Below are positions 26,001 to 38,449 of a DNA stretch of 64,000 nucleotides, piece by piece. The DNA is from Himantopus leucocephalus. Taxonomy: Eukaryota; Chordata; Aves; Charadriiformes; Recurvirostridae. The notes below the pieces were generated by a model. That model saw only the letters and a list, made by a program, of their open reading frames with translations. It was not told where the DNA came from and did not search any database. Within the stretch, counting starts at the first letter, position 1, and each line of letters begins with the position of its first letter. The translations under genes were made by a program, and so were the position numbers. The DNA is taken from positions 3,953,108-4,017,107 of the forward strand of contig RSEF01000020.1 of the NCBI GenBank assembly GCA_003993805.1. Reading direction: 5' to 3'.

Positions 26001-27536
26001 CTCAGCAGCACTCCAGGGCAGACTGCAGGAATTGTGTTCCCTATGGGGTCTTGGCTGAAATCTCTCTTCTTTTCTTGGTTTGTTTTCAGTTCTTTGGTTG
26101 GTTTTTTTTTTNCGTTCCTTCAGGAGGAACCATTCATTTGGTAGAGCTGAGCATCTGCTTAAAATGCCGCAGAAGCCCTGAGTGAGGAAAGGAGCTGTTT
26201 GCTTCTAAGATACCAGTGAAATTAAATCACGCAGCAACAATTTTCATAATTTTCACTCCTCCGTGTGGTTAACCTGTGGGTGCTGTGGGGCTTGCAGTTC
26301 GGTGCAGGGAGGATCGCATGGTGTGCGCAAGAAGAATTTGCGACCAGAAGCAATAGGCAGAGCTGTTGGAGTAGCACCGAGGGATGAGTAGGGTTTCACC
26401 AGTACCTCTTGGCTGGAGCACAGGGCGAGAAATAATAATCCTGTAGCTCTTGCAGTGAGTTTGCTGCCTGAAGTCAGGCAAGTGACCTTGTTCTGTGTTC
26501 ATCTGTTCATCAAGGGATGCTCTTGACCCCTGGAGAAGGGTTTGTTGCATATTATTTTGAAGGTACTGGCTTAGGTGTATATCAAGCTGTTGTTTAATGG
26601 GCTGCCTTCAGGGTGCGCGTGTTACAAGTGGCAGGTTTCTGACTTCAGCTTTGCCATGAGCGCTGACATCCTGGAGGAGACGGTGGTCTGTGCCCACCTG
26701 CATCGCAGTCGCGACACAGAGATCCAGACAAGGGAGATGGTACAACCTGTCTGGCAGGGTGTGATGTTAGAGAAATAACAATTTCAGTGTCAGAAAAGAA
26801 AGGAAACCCTTCAGGAGGCTGGAAACGCTGTGTTTTGAGTTGCTTACCACTGCAGCCTTTCCCCGTGGGCGTTCTCTCCTCCTCCTCCCCTGGGCGTTGT
26901 AGGAAACGTGGCTGTCCTGTAGCATTGCTGGCAAAAACCAGTGCTTTGGGGCCGGAGTTCCTTGGAGGGGCAGGTGTGTCTCTTGTGATTTGAACTCCTC
27001 TTCCCAGTTTGTCGTTGTTGGTATCTGACCCTCTGTCTGTCTTCATTTGGAAGAGCCAGTGGCCGAGTCCCCTGCTAGGGGTGTGCAAGGCTGTAACAGT
27101 TGGGGTAGTTGGGTGGCAGGGCTTGATGCAGTGTCCCTGTTGACGATGCTCTAATGAAATGTTTTTCCAAAAGGCAGGAGGCGAGAGGAGCAGTTATAAT
27201 AGGAAGGAAACCCTGTTTCTGGGCGACGGTCTTCTTAGCACAAAAGACCCTCTTGTCTTGATGCACCCCGTACTAATTAAAAAGGCCCCACAACCCTACA
27301 AACCCCAGGAGCTCTTGATCCAGAACAGGGCTCGCTGTTCCCATCAGCAGGCCAGCAGAGGGGTTTGGTTTCCCATCTTCCCCACGGCATTGCAGATTGC
27401 TGCAAGGAGCAGCTTGCCTGCTGGTGGTGGGGTGGGGAGCGCCTCGGCAGAGCCGGTGCAGTGACATGCTCGGCAGTGACACGGTTTAGGAAATGACTTG
27501 GAGCGTGTTCCTCTGGGGAGGGTGGGAGGGGGACGC

Positions 27537-27588
27537 TGCTGCCCTTCTCGCCCCCAGTTTNTGCTGCTGCCCTTCTCGCCCCGAGTTT
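27537..27588. repeat. Direct repeat around a single N (probable false duplication)
   Basis: The stretch TGCTGCCCTTCTCGCCCCCA with following GTTT (27537-27560) recurs as 27562-27588 with one substitution and one extra trinucleotide. The N at 27561 separates the copies. Confidence 0.75.
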
Positions 27589-30339
27589 GGGCTGCGGGGT
27601 GGGAGGGAATGGACCTCAGCTCTTCGTGTGTGGTCAGCCCCATGGCACATCCACGCTTTGGGCAGCCCCCTCTGTCCCACGCCTCATTCTCCCCTGGGGA
27701 CAGTTGAACTCCTGTGCCTTTCTTTCTCAGCTGCTCCTGCCTGTCCCTCAGTCTGTCACCTCCTGCTCTCGATGGCTTTCTGGCTGTCTCTGGGCAGCGT
27801 TACGGCTGCTGGGCAGCCCGTGAGCTCTTCCCCTCATCAGGGAGCAAGCGATGAAGAGCTCTGCTGCTTCCCCCAAACCTTGGGGAGATCCTGGCCAACA
27901 GCAGAAACAGCAATACAGAATGTGCGTCTTTGGCTGCTTTGTATCGCCAAGCAGTGATGATGCTGAGGGTGATGCCCGAAAGAGGCTCCTGCGAGTTCTT
28001 CATTAGTGCTCGCTGCCGGAGGACGGGTTCAGCAAAAGGGCTGTGGTGGTCTGGTCATCTAAGGATTTGGTGGGGCAGGAACACCACAGACTGGCCTTGG
28101 CTCTCGTAGGAAGCAGAAGGGGTAAATCTGGCAATTCCTCACCTTGCCATGGTGCAGGAGTTGATGCTAGTGAAATAAATGAATCGGGCAGCCACCTCCT
28201 CTGCAGGCTGCTGATGCGCTCGGATCCCTCCTATAGGCTTTCGTGCTTGGTTTCCAATTCCAGCTGAGAGATTAGCTTAGGGTGGGGGGGAGAGGGCTAT
28301 TTCTGTCCCTCTTCTGACTTGACTTTATGCTGAAAATGCAGATGCTTCACCTAATGGGCTGGGCCCAATCCTGCAGGTGCCTCCCCACAAGCAATCCAGT
28401 GAATGAGAACGGTCCCCTTGACTTCAGAAGAGGCTGCTTGAATTTTACCTTCGCTTGAAACATGCACAACTTAGTTTGGCAGCTAGAGAATTCTGTTTAA
28501 TTTTAAGGTGTCCCATTCAAGGGTTGCTCTTCCATGGTTTGTGTTTATTTTTTCTAAGTCGAATAAAACTGAAGCCAGTTGATGACACTTACATGAAGGG
28601 CTCTTGCAAGTGTTTGTGTTCTGCTTCGGTGTCATGCTGTGCATTAAGTAGGGCCTTGGGGAGATGTGACGGAGGATTTGCAGGTCTTAGCTCCAGCTTC
28701 ATCACCTGGCGGGGCGACAAGGAGGCTCTCCAGCATCACTCAGCAACGTGCCTGTTTTAATGGACCCAGCTCTAACCTCGGCAACGTTACAGCGAAGTGT
28801 CTACGAGTGGAAGGCTCTGTAGGAAGGTCGAGGGGGGCAGGTCCGAGTGTGTGTTGGAATAGGGAAGTAAACGGACTCGATTTTCTCCTTTGCGGGATGC
28901 AAATGCCAACTTCTAAACCTGAAATGGGAAGAAGTGTGTGTACGGGAGAGGCAGGGCCCCTCCAGGCAGGGTTGGTGGTACGGGGCAGGCAGCTTGTTGC
29001 ACCCACTGACTCAGGAAACTCTCGCTTCACAGAATTGCCGTCTCTTCTTGTATGGCAAGTGAGTAACCAGAGCCCTGAAAGTCCTTTTGAGCTTAGTGAG
29101 ATGAATCTTGTCTTGAGGTGAGACCAAATGTACAGGAAATGTAAACTTATTTAAAAAGACGATTATGTTTGCCAACACACGCGTGCCCTTTGTAGGGACT
29201 GCTCTTTGACAGGGTTGGAGCGGGTCTTTGCCGCAGCACTGAGAAGACAGCGGTGGCACAAGCACAGTACAATAGCGAGTGTCTCACCTTCCCTTTGGCC
29301 CCTGAAACGGAGTCGCCCGTTGTCCCCACGGGGCCGGGGGCTGTGTGCGTCTGGCAGGATGTCCTCGACACGGCGGCAGGCAGATCTGCTGAGCTCATGG
29401 AAACTCAGCTTGGTTGAACATGAGGAACGGCACTTTTTTCTCCCTCCCCCCCTTCTTTAAATAAAACAGAAACCAAAATGCGATGCCTTGCAAACCACAG
29501 ACACCCACACAGCCAGCTTCTCTGTCGCTTCACAGGTAAACAAATGCTGGGGCCCGAAACTGCGCTATAGTTAGACTGACCAGTTTGTGCAATGAGAAGT
29601 CAATGTGCCACTTTTTTTGGTACGGGGAAGAAACGAGGTCATTGGAAAAGAGGCAGCAAGAGCGATGGGCCAAAGTCTTTCTGAGGCTCTGGGGTCTGTG
29701 GAGGGTGCTAGGGGACTTGTACCCAAGTCCAGGAGAAGTTGAGCTGTGTCCCCTTCAGGAAGACCTCCCAGGGTGACCTCTTTGCTCCGTTAGAGGTTCA
29801 TTTGCTGGTTGGTTTGAGGAGACGCTGGTGTCTGGTACTTCCAGAAGATGTCTCTTGGTGTTCCTGGCTCTCCCCTTTCCATTTCATTCCCCCCTGTAGG
29901 CCACTCGAATCTCCCTTCTGTTCTGTTGGGAGCTGCTGGAGGACAAGGCACGTGCAGGAAAGCTGAAACATGGGCAAGCAGAGCAAGCCACACTTCTCCT
30001 CTCCTTGTAAAGCAATGTCCTGGTGCTCTTTCCAAGGTGCAGTCCTAATACCACCAAGAAAGCTTCCAGCTTTTTTGGGGATAAACAGGGAAATGCTGAA
30101 ATAAGGTTTCTTTGCTTTAATAAACCCGCAGAATGAGGTCCTCGTTTCTACTTCAGGTGTGTTTTGGAAAATATTTGTTCATCTTTCAGCGAACAATGGC
30201 AGAAGTGGCCTGGAAAAGGAGCAGGGTGGGAGTGCCGCGTGTGGTATGCCGAGAGGCATTTCCTGCCCTTATCTCCCCTCCTTCGAGGTATTGTAAACGG
30301 GGCTTCAGATCTGCAGCCTGTGTTGCTGGAGCGGAGATC

Positions 30340-30535
30340 GCCAAAAAAGATACCTTCCCGGGAACGCCTGCGCGGGGCCGGAGCCGTGCTGCGCGGAGCC
30401 GAGTTCACCAGAGGTGGTGAAGAGCTTTCCAGCCAAGTGCCTGTGCTTGGAAAATGCGTCTGCCCCACAAGAAAGCTTTTTGGAAAGCAGGCTGCGTTTA
30501 CGCCGCTCATGTTGGCAGGGTTTGTGGGCACCGCG
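30340..30535 (+). other. Candidate alternative first exon region in intron 1
   Basis: A CpG-dense stretch (for example GGAACGCCTGCGCGGGGCCG near 30361) is followed by a consensus donor ACCGCG|GTGAGT with GT at 30536. It lies about 2.3 kb before the first coding exon on the same strand, so transcription starting here could splice to it. No transcript evidence is available and no promoter motif is seen. The limits are nominal. Confidence 0.2.
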
Positions 30536-32682
30536 GTGAGTCCCGGCTGGTGGGGGCTGCGGGCAGGGGGCAGGGAGAGCTGCGCTGGGCTCCCGTGCCA
30601 TGGAGGAGCCGTGGCACGCTTCCCTCGCTTCCCAGCGCTGTGCTAAAGGCATGAGGTGGTATTTCCCATCTCAGGCAAGTGTTTGAATTTCTAGGTAGTA
30701 TCTCTCTTACGAAAAACTTTGCAAGGATTTGGGTTTGTCCCTAGGTGGAACTAAAGCATTTTTTTTCAATCTTAAGTTCTTATGGGATGGAACAGGGTGG
30801 GGTTTTGTTCAGGTCTGTCCTGAAACCCTCAGAAAAGGCTGCAGGTGCTGCTGAAGCTGCCCTTGGCCTTCTGTTGGCCATTTACTGGATAAAGTGACTG
30901 CCCAGGACCCGCCTGTGTGTTCTGGCTGAGTTTGTTGTGTTTTCAGTTCTCAAACCAATTATCTCATGGTGGAAATGGTGTGCCCTGCCGTCAGTCTGCC
31001 CAGATATTTATAGGTAAGGTCAAACCCCTGTGGAAGGTCTCTAGCAATGTTTGGAAGGAGTGGATGTCTCAACCTTGCAAAATTTGCTGGGATGTGGTGG
31101 GTATGCTGGACAGCACGGACGTTTCCCTGCAGCTCCTCAGAGTAATCCTCCCCCATTGGGCTGCTTTGCCCTCTGAAGAGGGATGAACGGTGGTGTTTCC
31201 TGGCTTGGCTGGATGGAGTAAGGTTTGGTATCCTCACCATGTCTCTCATCTGGGTCTGGCTACCTCTCTGCTGTGGCTATTTTTTCCATAGATGCTTTGC
31301 ATCTGTTGCTTATGAGACTGTTGCTTCCTCTCCTTTGGAGCAGGAGAGTTGAGCAAGGAACGGATTCAGCTGCCCTGTTGGGGCTTTCTCAGGTGCTTGT
31401 GAATACTTAAGCTCTCCACAGTCTCCCTTCCCCATCCACTTTTTTCTTTTTTTTGTTCCCCCAAGCTGGCTGAACCGTAAGAGCTCTCATCTCATGCGTG
31501 GTTATTTGCGGCTTACCTTGATTTGGCACGCTCACCTTGCCATTCGATGTGCTTTGCATGGGTCTGTTTGGAAAGGACTCATTCAGTTTGCTCGTGACAT
31601 TGGCTTTATTTCAAACACACCTTTCCCTGTTGGACCGCTCCTTAAATCCGGGACATGTTTCCTCCTCTGTGCCGCAGGTGACTGGGCTGCTGCCCATGGG
31701 TCCCTCGGTCGATCGCTCCGCGGGTAGCGCTGCTCTGAGGTCTCCGATGTTGTGGTCATACCGATAGTCTGGGGCTGTGATTTAACTGCTCTTGTTGCTG
31801 TGCTTGTGCAGCCCATAGAGCAAAACCAGAATGAGCTAGCGTGTGGTGGAAAAAACCCAACACCTGAAGAGAGAAATGAACACAAAACCCCATGTCGTAG
31901 TGACTGGGGCAGTTTAAGTGTTAGTAATACCTCCCTGGGAGCCGCGTCCTATCCATCTGCCCTTGGCCAGGGCTGGGGCGAGGAGGGGCCGATGGATGAA
32001 GTAGAAGAGTGCAGGTGATGCTTCTGGTGGGTAGAGCTCCTCTGGGAAAACCTGCCTGGCCTCGGGGTGCCAGATGGGTAGCCCCATGCGTCTCCAGCCT
32101 CTGGCTTCTGGGTTATTTGTGCTGCGATGGCCTCGTCTGGTGTCTGTGGCTGCCCTGGGCTCTGCCACTGCAGTCTTGGTCCCCTCTGCCCCATGTTTTG
32201 CTGCTCAGACCAAAATGCTTCAGGGAGGCGGGTGCTGGTGTGTGTCAGTCTTGGCTGCGGTGTTGGGCACACCTGTAATGAGGGGTGATGGTTACACTGG
32301 AAGGGACCAACTGGAGGGAAGGACATGTCTCAGTACTTGAATCTCTCCTGAGTTGTCTGAGGAATGAGATCAAATACTACGGAAGATCTTTGCTCATTAA
32401 GACTTTCTTCTTATAAGAGAGGGCTACCTTGAACTATAGATGTGAATGAATTGCACGCTAAAACTACTGCTTAATCAAGAGGGTTTTGCTTGGCTCTTTG
32501 GAGTGGGTGAGGGGTGGAATCACAAAGGCCAGAGAGAACAACCAACCAATTAAAGCGCAATTAAGTGAGCTGCCTTTTGAGATGCTGGGTATTGACTGTC
32601 ATGTTTTCCAACGGGCTGGTCTTAGTTGCTTGTCTGGATGGGATGATAAGACTCGATCCCTCACACTTTCCTTCTCTTTCAG

Positions 32683-32838
32683 GTTTCCACCATATTCTCA
32701 TTGGACACTGCAATGGGCCCTTCCCAGCTCAGCCTCAAGATGCTGGTATAGCAGCAGGTGGCTGCAATCCAGAGGACTTGTGGTGGGATATCATTTCCCG
32801 CTGGGACATTCTTCATCACCTCTCTCTCACCAGAAGCA
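32683..32838 (+). other. PPP1R16B: Possible extended 5' UTR with a short upstream ORF
   Basis: Two good acceptors precede the start codon. CTTCTCTTTCAG ends at 32682 and would give a 156-base 5' UTR in this exon. TCTCTCTCACCAG ends at 32833 and would leave only AAGCA before ATG. If the upstream acceptor is used, the leader contains a 13-codon upstream ORF (ATG at 32713, stop TAG at 32749-32751), which could reduce translation of PPP1R16B. An in-frame ATG at 32758 would also be included and would add 27 residues before the usual start; the conserved N-terminus starts only at 32839, so that extension is unlikely to be the main product. Confidence 0.35.
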
Positions 32839-33085
32839 ATGGATGCCCACGTGGACCTCCTGACAGAGCTGCAGCTGCTGGATAAGGTGCCCACGCTGGA
32901 GAGGCTGCGGGCAGCCCAGAAGCGGAGGGCTCAGCAGCTGAAGAAATGGGCGCAGTATGAGAAGGAGATGCAGCACAAGAAGCGGAAGCATGAAAAGAAG
33001 AGAAATGCTGTTAACCGAAAGAAAGTGTCTTTTGAAGCCAGCGTTGCTCTGCTGGAGGCTTCTCTGAGGAACGACTTGGAGGAAG
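32839..33085 (+). CDS. PPP1R16B: PPP1R16B (TIMAP), first coding exon, residues 1-82
   Basis: This exon encodes the N-terminus of the PP1 regulatory inhibitor subunit 16B. The ATG (32839) starts MDAHVDLLTELQLL, which matches the PPP1R16B N-terminus as I know it. A predicted charged helix spans residues 15-50. A lysine/arginine-rich stretch (KKRKHEKKR, 47-55) resembles a nuclear localisation signal. KVSF (62-65) is the RVxF-type motif that docks the PP1 catalytic subunit. Residues from about 67 (SVALLEASLRND) begin the first ankyrin unit. The exon ends GAGGAAG|GTACGG with one base of the next codon, so the intron is phase 1. The protein acts at membranes of endothelial cells, where it directs PP1 (family knowledge). 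The KVSF motif is one residue nearer the N-terminus than in the human protein as I recall it. Retention of intron 2 would give a 131-residue truncated product. Confidence 0.96.
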
Positions 33086-36000
33086 GTACGGCACTTGTAT
33101 CTGGCAATTTCTTGGTCTGGTTACGTGTGAGGTCCGTAGCTCTGTGGTGTGCAGAGGCATCTGTGTTGACATCTGTGGACTGGACTACCCTTGACGTGGT
33201 GTTGGTCTCCAGAGTGTTGCCATCTCTCATATAGCTATGGGGGTCCCAAAGCACTGTGTGACACCAGTGTTACCTAGACTGACCTCAGGAGTGGGCACGC
33301 AAATGCCAGGGTAGGGCAGGAGTTAGGACAGATTTGGGGAAAGGGAGGCAGCTTTCATCTCTTCCCTTTTCACACTTTCTACTTACAGAAGGTGTGAAAC
33401 ACTTCTTTGCCTTCTGGGTGTGCCTCTTTTAGTGGTTTTATGGAAGTCTGTGGCAGGGGTTTACGTGTCAGTGTAAATCTCTTCAGCTTCCCTGCTTGGG
33501 GAGATTGGTTGAGAGCTACGTGGATGTACGAATTCTTCCCCTATTCAAAATACTGAAAAACGTGGCTTTGCTTAATGCTTCCTATAGAAGAGAACTGCAA
33601 ATTGTTCAGAAATTGATTTAATTGCCCCATTTCCAAGTGGATTAAAACGCTTTGCTTTTGCTTCAGAAACTGAAGGGAGAAAAAAAAATGTCTAAAGTCA
33701 ATCCCCATTAGCCTCAGCACAGCACGGGGCGAACCTGTGAGCTCTGGGGAGCCAGGGTCTGGTGGTGGCTTGGAAACGGGGCAGCTGAGCTCTGGTGCTT
33801 CCACCAGCACTGCTGCTGCGTCTTGAGGGCTCCTCAGCTCTGCTGAAAGGACCCCAGAAGGGGCCTTTGTTACTCTCCCAAATGAGAGAATTGGAGTTCT
33901 GTTCCTACAACGAACCCTGGAATTCTCCTGAGCTTTTCATGAATGACAGGCAGAACACTTCCCTGCCAACACAGTAATGGGTTTTGTTTTTTTTATAAGA
34001 AGTCTTCTCTGGAAAGAGAGCTTGGGTCACCTATTTTCCCAGTCCTGCCACTATGAGCAGTGGGCAACCACCTGGTTTCCCACTGCTGAGAATATCTATA
34101 AGAGACAGAAATCCATCTGCTCGCCTCTTCCTAAATGCTTTGGGATTTCACATCATCCTTGCTTGGTTTCTGACCAACCCAATCACTGTGCACCACTACT
34201 CATAAAGTCCATGTCAAGATAGCGGGCTCAACCCTACTAGGAAATGAGGGCAAATTCTCTGCAGAGAAGTAAAAACATTTCTCGGAGGAGACGCGGAGCA
34301 GCCTTTGGGGTTGCCACTCTGCCAGGTAGTGAAATTGGTGTGCGATTCCTGGTCCCTTGGCATGGCAGAGGCAAGGGGAGATGCTTAGAAAACGTGGGCG
34401 CTTGACTTGCATCTCTGCTAGTGAATGTTGCTCTGGTTTCCAGCATCTTTTACAAGAAGCAGTATATGCTTGCCTGGTATGTGGGTGGAAGGCGAGGACC
34501 TCATCTTGTCTTGTGAGGAATCTCCCCAAAGTCACGCCCCCCTTTCTGAGAAGGGCTTTTGTGCATCGTAACTTGTCCTCATGTCCTACCAGTGCATGTT
34601 TTGCATCTGTTTGGAAATGGAGCGCTTTGGTGGCGGACAGTGATGCCTGCCTGGGCGGTGCGTTAGAAGGGTTTGCCAAGCCCCGCTGTGTGTCTGTGGC
34701 TTTGTGTGCATTTGTAGCCTCTCTCTAGGAGAGCAGACCTGTGATAATGCCCTGGAAACTGCAGGCTTTTACTTGTTTCTTCCTTGCTTTAAAGATTTAA
34801 CAGTTGCTTGCAGCTCTTTGCTCCAGTGAACCTGTTTCTCGCTCTGGGCTGCTCTAGTCTTCTGGAGATCCCCGGCAGTGGCGGCAGCAAGAGCCCTACT
34901 GAGAAATTGTGTCTGGCATTGCCTGAGAAGGCAGATTTGTGACTTGTATCGCCTCCGCCTGTGCTGGCGGATACTTGGTGGGGTATGGCTTTGGGTTTTG
35001 TACCCAGCTGCCCACCTGTGAGTGACGGGTCACCGTGTTGGGGTGAATAACGAGTGTTTCATTGTTCTCCTCTTCGTGTGACAGTGGTGCCTCTGCCCAG
35101 CGCGTGGGCTGGAGGGCGCGATGGGGCCAACGGCTCTGCCAGAGGCCCAACCTTGTAGTTTTGCTTTCTGCATCTTCTGGCTTTGGATCTGGGCAGGATA
35201 GTTTGGAAGGAGAAAACCTCCTTCATTGTCTGCCTTAAAAATGCTTTTCTTATTTTGTGTGAGATGCACAAACAGCAGAGGCATGTGCAGACACGGCACC
35301 GGGGGAGGTGGTTGCATACCCCGGTGGCAGTGCGCAGGCAGGGCTGGCGTGCGCGGGCAGCAGCGATAACGTACTGGTGTCAGAGGTCCTGCGGATGACG
35401 GTCCTGCACCGCGTGTGGACATGGGTGCTTTGCTGTTGGGGGTGCAGGAGCGGAGCTTTCAGCTCACAGCTTCGCCTTTTCCTCCTGTAAGGGAAAAAAC
35501 CATCGCTGCAGGTCTCTTTTGGTGCGGTAATTGTGTTGATCTCTTTCCGTAGGAGAGCCAGGTACCAGGCTTTAACCATTGGTCGCTCTTTCCGATGTGA
35601 TGCTGGTTACACCAGACGTGATTGAGGCATTTCCATGCTGGGTGGAAAATCAACCTCTCCACCCGCCGGAGAGGGCAGGGGCAGTGTCCCTGGTGCCACA
35701 GGCGCTTCCCCACTGTAGCTGGATTTTTCAGATGCCTCAAGTTTTTAAATTAGATTTGTTTTGTGGTCAATAATTTAAGTCCTAAAAATAGTGTGTGGGC
35801 GGGTTGTGTCCCTGCTCTGCCCCCTCTGTGCTGTGGGACCAGTATAAAGGGGAGGGAGTACAGACCCAGATGCCAAACTAGGAGAATTTCTTATCAGGTG
35901 CCCTAGGCCAAAGTGAGGGAATTCGTGGGCTTTTGGAGGTCCCAGGTGATCATTTTGGCGTATGAATCATCTTTTGTTTCCGTGTGGGAAGTGGCGGGGG

Positions 36001-36203
36001 AGGTGAAATATAAATGGTGAAGAGGTGGAGAAGTTGGCGTGCGCAGGTTCGAGAGCCGGGGGCGCAGCCGGCACGCGTCACCTCCGAGCTACCTCCGGGC
36101 GGGTGTGCCCTTTCCACTCTTTGTCACTTTTCTGTACTTTTGTATTTATTTTTAACATTCTCACTCCTGAAGTGGGAGAGGGGATGGTAGCAGGCGCTGT
36201 GCA

Positions 36204-36312
36204 GTGAAATGGCAGGGGGAAATTGAAAGGCTGAGGGACTTGGGTCTGGAGGAAAGAAGGCTGAAGGGAGATCTTATCAACGCTTATAAATACTTAAAGG
36301 GAGGGTGCCAGG
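36204..36312 (+). mobile_element. CR1 LINE fragment, end of ORF2 reverse transcriptase
   Basis: In one frame the + strand reads ...IERLRDLGLEERRLKGDL and then INAYKYLKGGCQ, which is the conserved C-terminal part of the CR1 ORF2 protein (consensus there ERLRELGL...RLRGDLINVYKYLKGG, from memory). The element is 5'-truncated, and its 3' part runs into the 100-N gap. To the right of the gap the sequence no longer looks like CR1, so the remainder is hidden in the gap. The frame is open over 36 codons but this is a dead fragment, not a functional gene. Confidence 0.88.
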
Positions 36313-36412
36313 NNNNNNNNNNNNNNNNNNNNNNNNNNNNNNNNNNNNNNNNNNNNNNNNNNNNNNNNNNNNNNNNNNNNNNNNNNNNNNNNNNNNNNNN
36401 NNNNNNNNNNNN
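36313..36412. other. Assembly gap of exactly 100 N (unknown true length)
   Basis: Exactly 100 Ns interrupt a CR1 element. A round 100 is the usual placeholder for a gap of unknown size, and a dispersed repeat is a common cause of such breaks. Confidence 0.97.
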
Positions 36413-38449
36413 GGAGCTGGTTAGCGAGTTGGCTCTTTGTCCGGGAGGCGTCCCGTGCTGTGATGTAACGCCCTGACAGAGGCGATGGGTCGAGCCCTGT
36501 GGGATGGAGACAGTGGGTGCAAAAACCCTGCCCTGCTCTTCGCGGAGCAGTCCCATGTCCCTGAGGACCTGAGCGTGCTGACTTCACTGTCCTTTGCCCA
36601 GGTGTAACTGAAAGAGCAGCGCTCATTTTGCTCACCTCCCGTGAGCCCTCCGGTATCTGCAGCACCTTTCCTCGTCCCTATCGATGGCATGGCCACTGGG
36701 CTGAGCCACCCTGGCTTCCCACCCAGCCTGTGACCTCTCTGGCTGTGCAAACATGATGGCCTCAGGGAAGAGGACTTCTTTCCTGTGTAAGACATCCAGG
36801 TTTGTCTGGGGCTGATGAGTCCACAGGTGACTGGGCATGCTGCAGGATGGCTGTATCTCAGCGTGGTGGCAAAGCAGGACTGAAGGCAAGGGCTCCTCGG
36901 GAGCACCAGCCCCGGTGTGGGCAGGAGCTGTGAAGGGGTGACAGCTCCTGCCTGCTCGTTCCTCGCATCTTCTTCAACAGATCTGTCAAAATATCCCAGG
37001 TTTAACAAACAAGCTGCTATTAAAAGCTCCTTTGGATCTCTGCTGACAGAACCAGGGTAGGGAGCGTGCCACCAACACGCTGGTAGCAGATGTGAGCAGA
37101 CAGTCGTGCTGGGGAGAAGTAGGTGATGGGCAGCGACCCCAGACCGAGGGCAGCGGTCGCCCTGGGCTGCAGCGTGCTGGCCGGGACCTTTGGTTTGGAA
37201 AGCTGAAGTATCTACAGGCAGTTCATGGGTGAGCAAAGTGCTCCCAGTTGCCATACTGGACCTGCTCCGCTCTCCTCCACAGAGGAGCTGGGAAGGGCAT
37301 CACACACAGTCACCGTTTAAAGTGGAAATATGTTCAAGCTCCTACTCAGCTCTAGGCACGATCTGGCCCGGTTGCAGGAGGATGGTGCAAAGGGGAGAAC
37401 ACTCAGTCCAGACAGAGGTCACAGTGAGTGGCAGTGCTGTATACAACCTCCGGGCTCTTCTAACGGCTGCGAAGGAGAGCTGCTTTACAATGCAATAAAG
37501 CAACGCTTTATAAGCTACCGTACTAATTGCAAGGAAATTGTGAGGACTGCTGAAAGCTGTGGCCCTTCGAGGCCATCCTGCAAGGTGAGGGACCAAAACT
37601 GTGGGGCTGTCATCTCCAGGTCTTTCTACATCGCTGAGCTCCTATAAAAGCAGCCCCAGAGCGCAGGGAGAGGAGCTGGCATTCTGTAAATTGACAAAAG
37701 AGATCCCAGAGGTGGGTAAAGTGGCTGCTTGTACAGATGTGTGGCATTTGCTGCCTGGAAGTCCCTTTGCACACCCGGCCTGTTTGCAGGGGGAGCTCCC
37801 ACTTGAATGGCAGAAGGTGGAGGTGTTCGTGTTCGGTTGGGGGTGAGCTGTGTTCCCTTCAGCAAACCAGCGGAGAAATAAAGCCCCCGAAGGACTGATT
37901 CACCTTCCAGCAGTGCTGGAGGTGCCCTGGTTTCTCCTGCTCTGGGATGAGAGCTGCCTCCCCGCGGGTACCCGCTGCCCCCCCTCCACCCCGGCCGTGG
38001 CTCCGGGAGAAGCATCGCCGCAAAGTCCTTCAGCTCCCACCTCCTGGCACTTCATCCTGCAAGCAAAACTTTGTCAGAGCCAGAGCGTTGCATAAAACAG
38101 CATTTCTGCAGAAGTTCAACCACACAAATCCTTACGGCTGGCAAGCCAGAAAGCGAATGAAGACTTGGGCTTGATGACCTCGGACTTGGCATCCAGCAGA
38201 ACGGTTCCCGTCAGCAGAGCAGCGGGCGCATGCTTGGGGCTCGCTGGGTCCTGCGCCGGCGTGGACAAGATTTCCCTGGGGAGGGTATAAGTATTGCACA
38301 GCTTGTTCGTATGCATACATCCCCCACCGTTTCCCTTCATGCCGACCCTTAAATCTCCTGTAAATGTGTGGTAAAGACGAGCGTGGCGAAGCCCTTCAGG
38401 AGCCGTCCCCAGGCAGCTCCTACCGCACTCCCTTTGCACCTTTCTGGAA

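Larger units (their letters stand above)
14069..32833 (+). other. PPP1R16B: Intron 1 of PPP1R16B
   Basis: The intron runs from the GTGAGT donor at 14069 to an acceptor before the start codon, either CTCACCAG at 32826-32833 or TCTCTTTCAG ending at 32682. It contains no recognisable protein-coding sequence and no CR1 copy that I can identify. It holds the G-rich cluster and minisatellite near its start, CpG-richer patches at 16885-17100 and 30230-30620, a block with two AP-1 sites near 16270-16350, and three single-N assembly joints between short direct repeats (16711, 23010, 27561), plus a fourth single N at 26112 next to a T run. Confidence 0.75.

Noticed and set aside
32839..33085. Identification as PPP1R16A (MYPT3)
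   Set aside because: The N-terminal helix and the KVSF motif match PPP1R16B; PPP1R16A differs clearly at the N-terminus and around this motif as I know it.
35843..35850. TATAAAGG as a TATA box of an internal promoter
   Set aside because: A single short motif expected by chance in an intron; no initiator, CpG island or donor-linked exon was found with it, although a small CpG cluster lies at 36030-36105.
36046..36053. GGTTCGAG as a tRNA T-loop
   Set aside because: No A-box, no cloverleaf arms or acceptor stem can be drawn around it.
36421..37254. 277-codon minus-strand frame as a gene
   Set aside because: No recognisable domain, no splice or promoter context, composition typical of GC-rich non-coding DNA; it lies inside a PPP1R16B intron.
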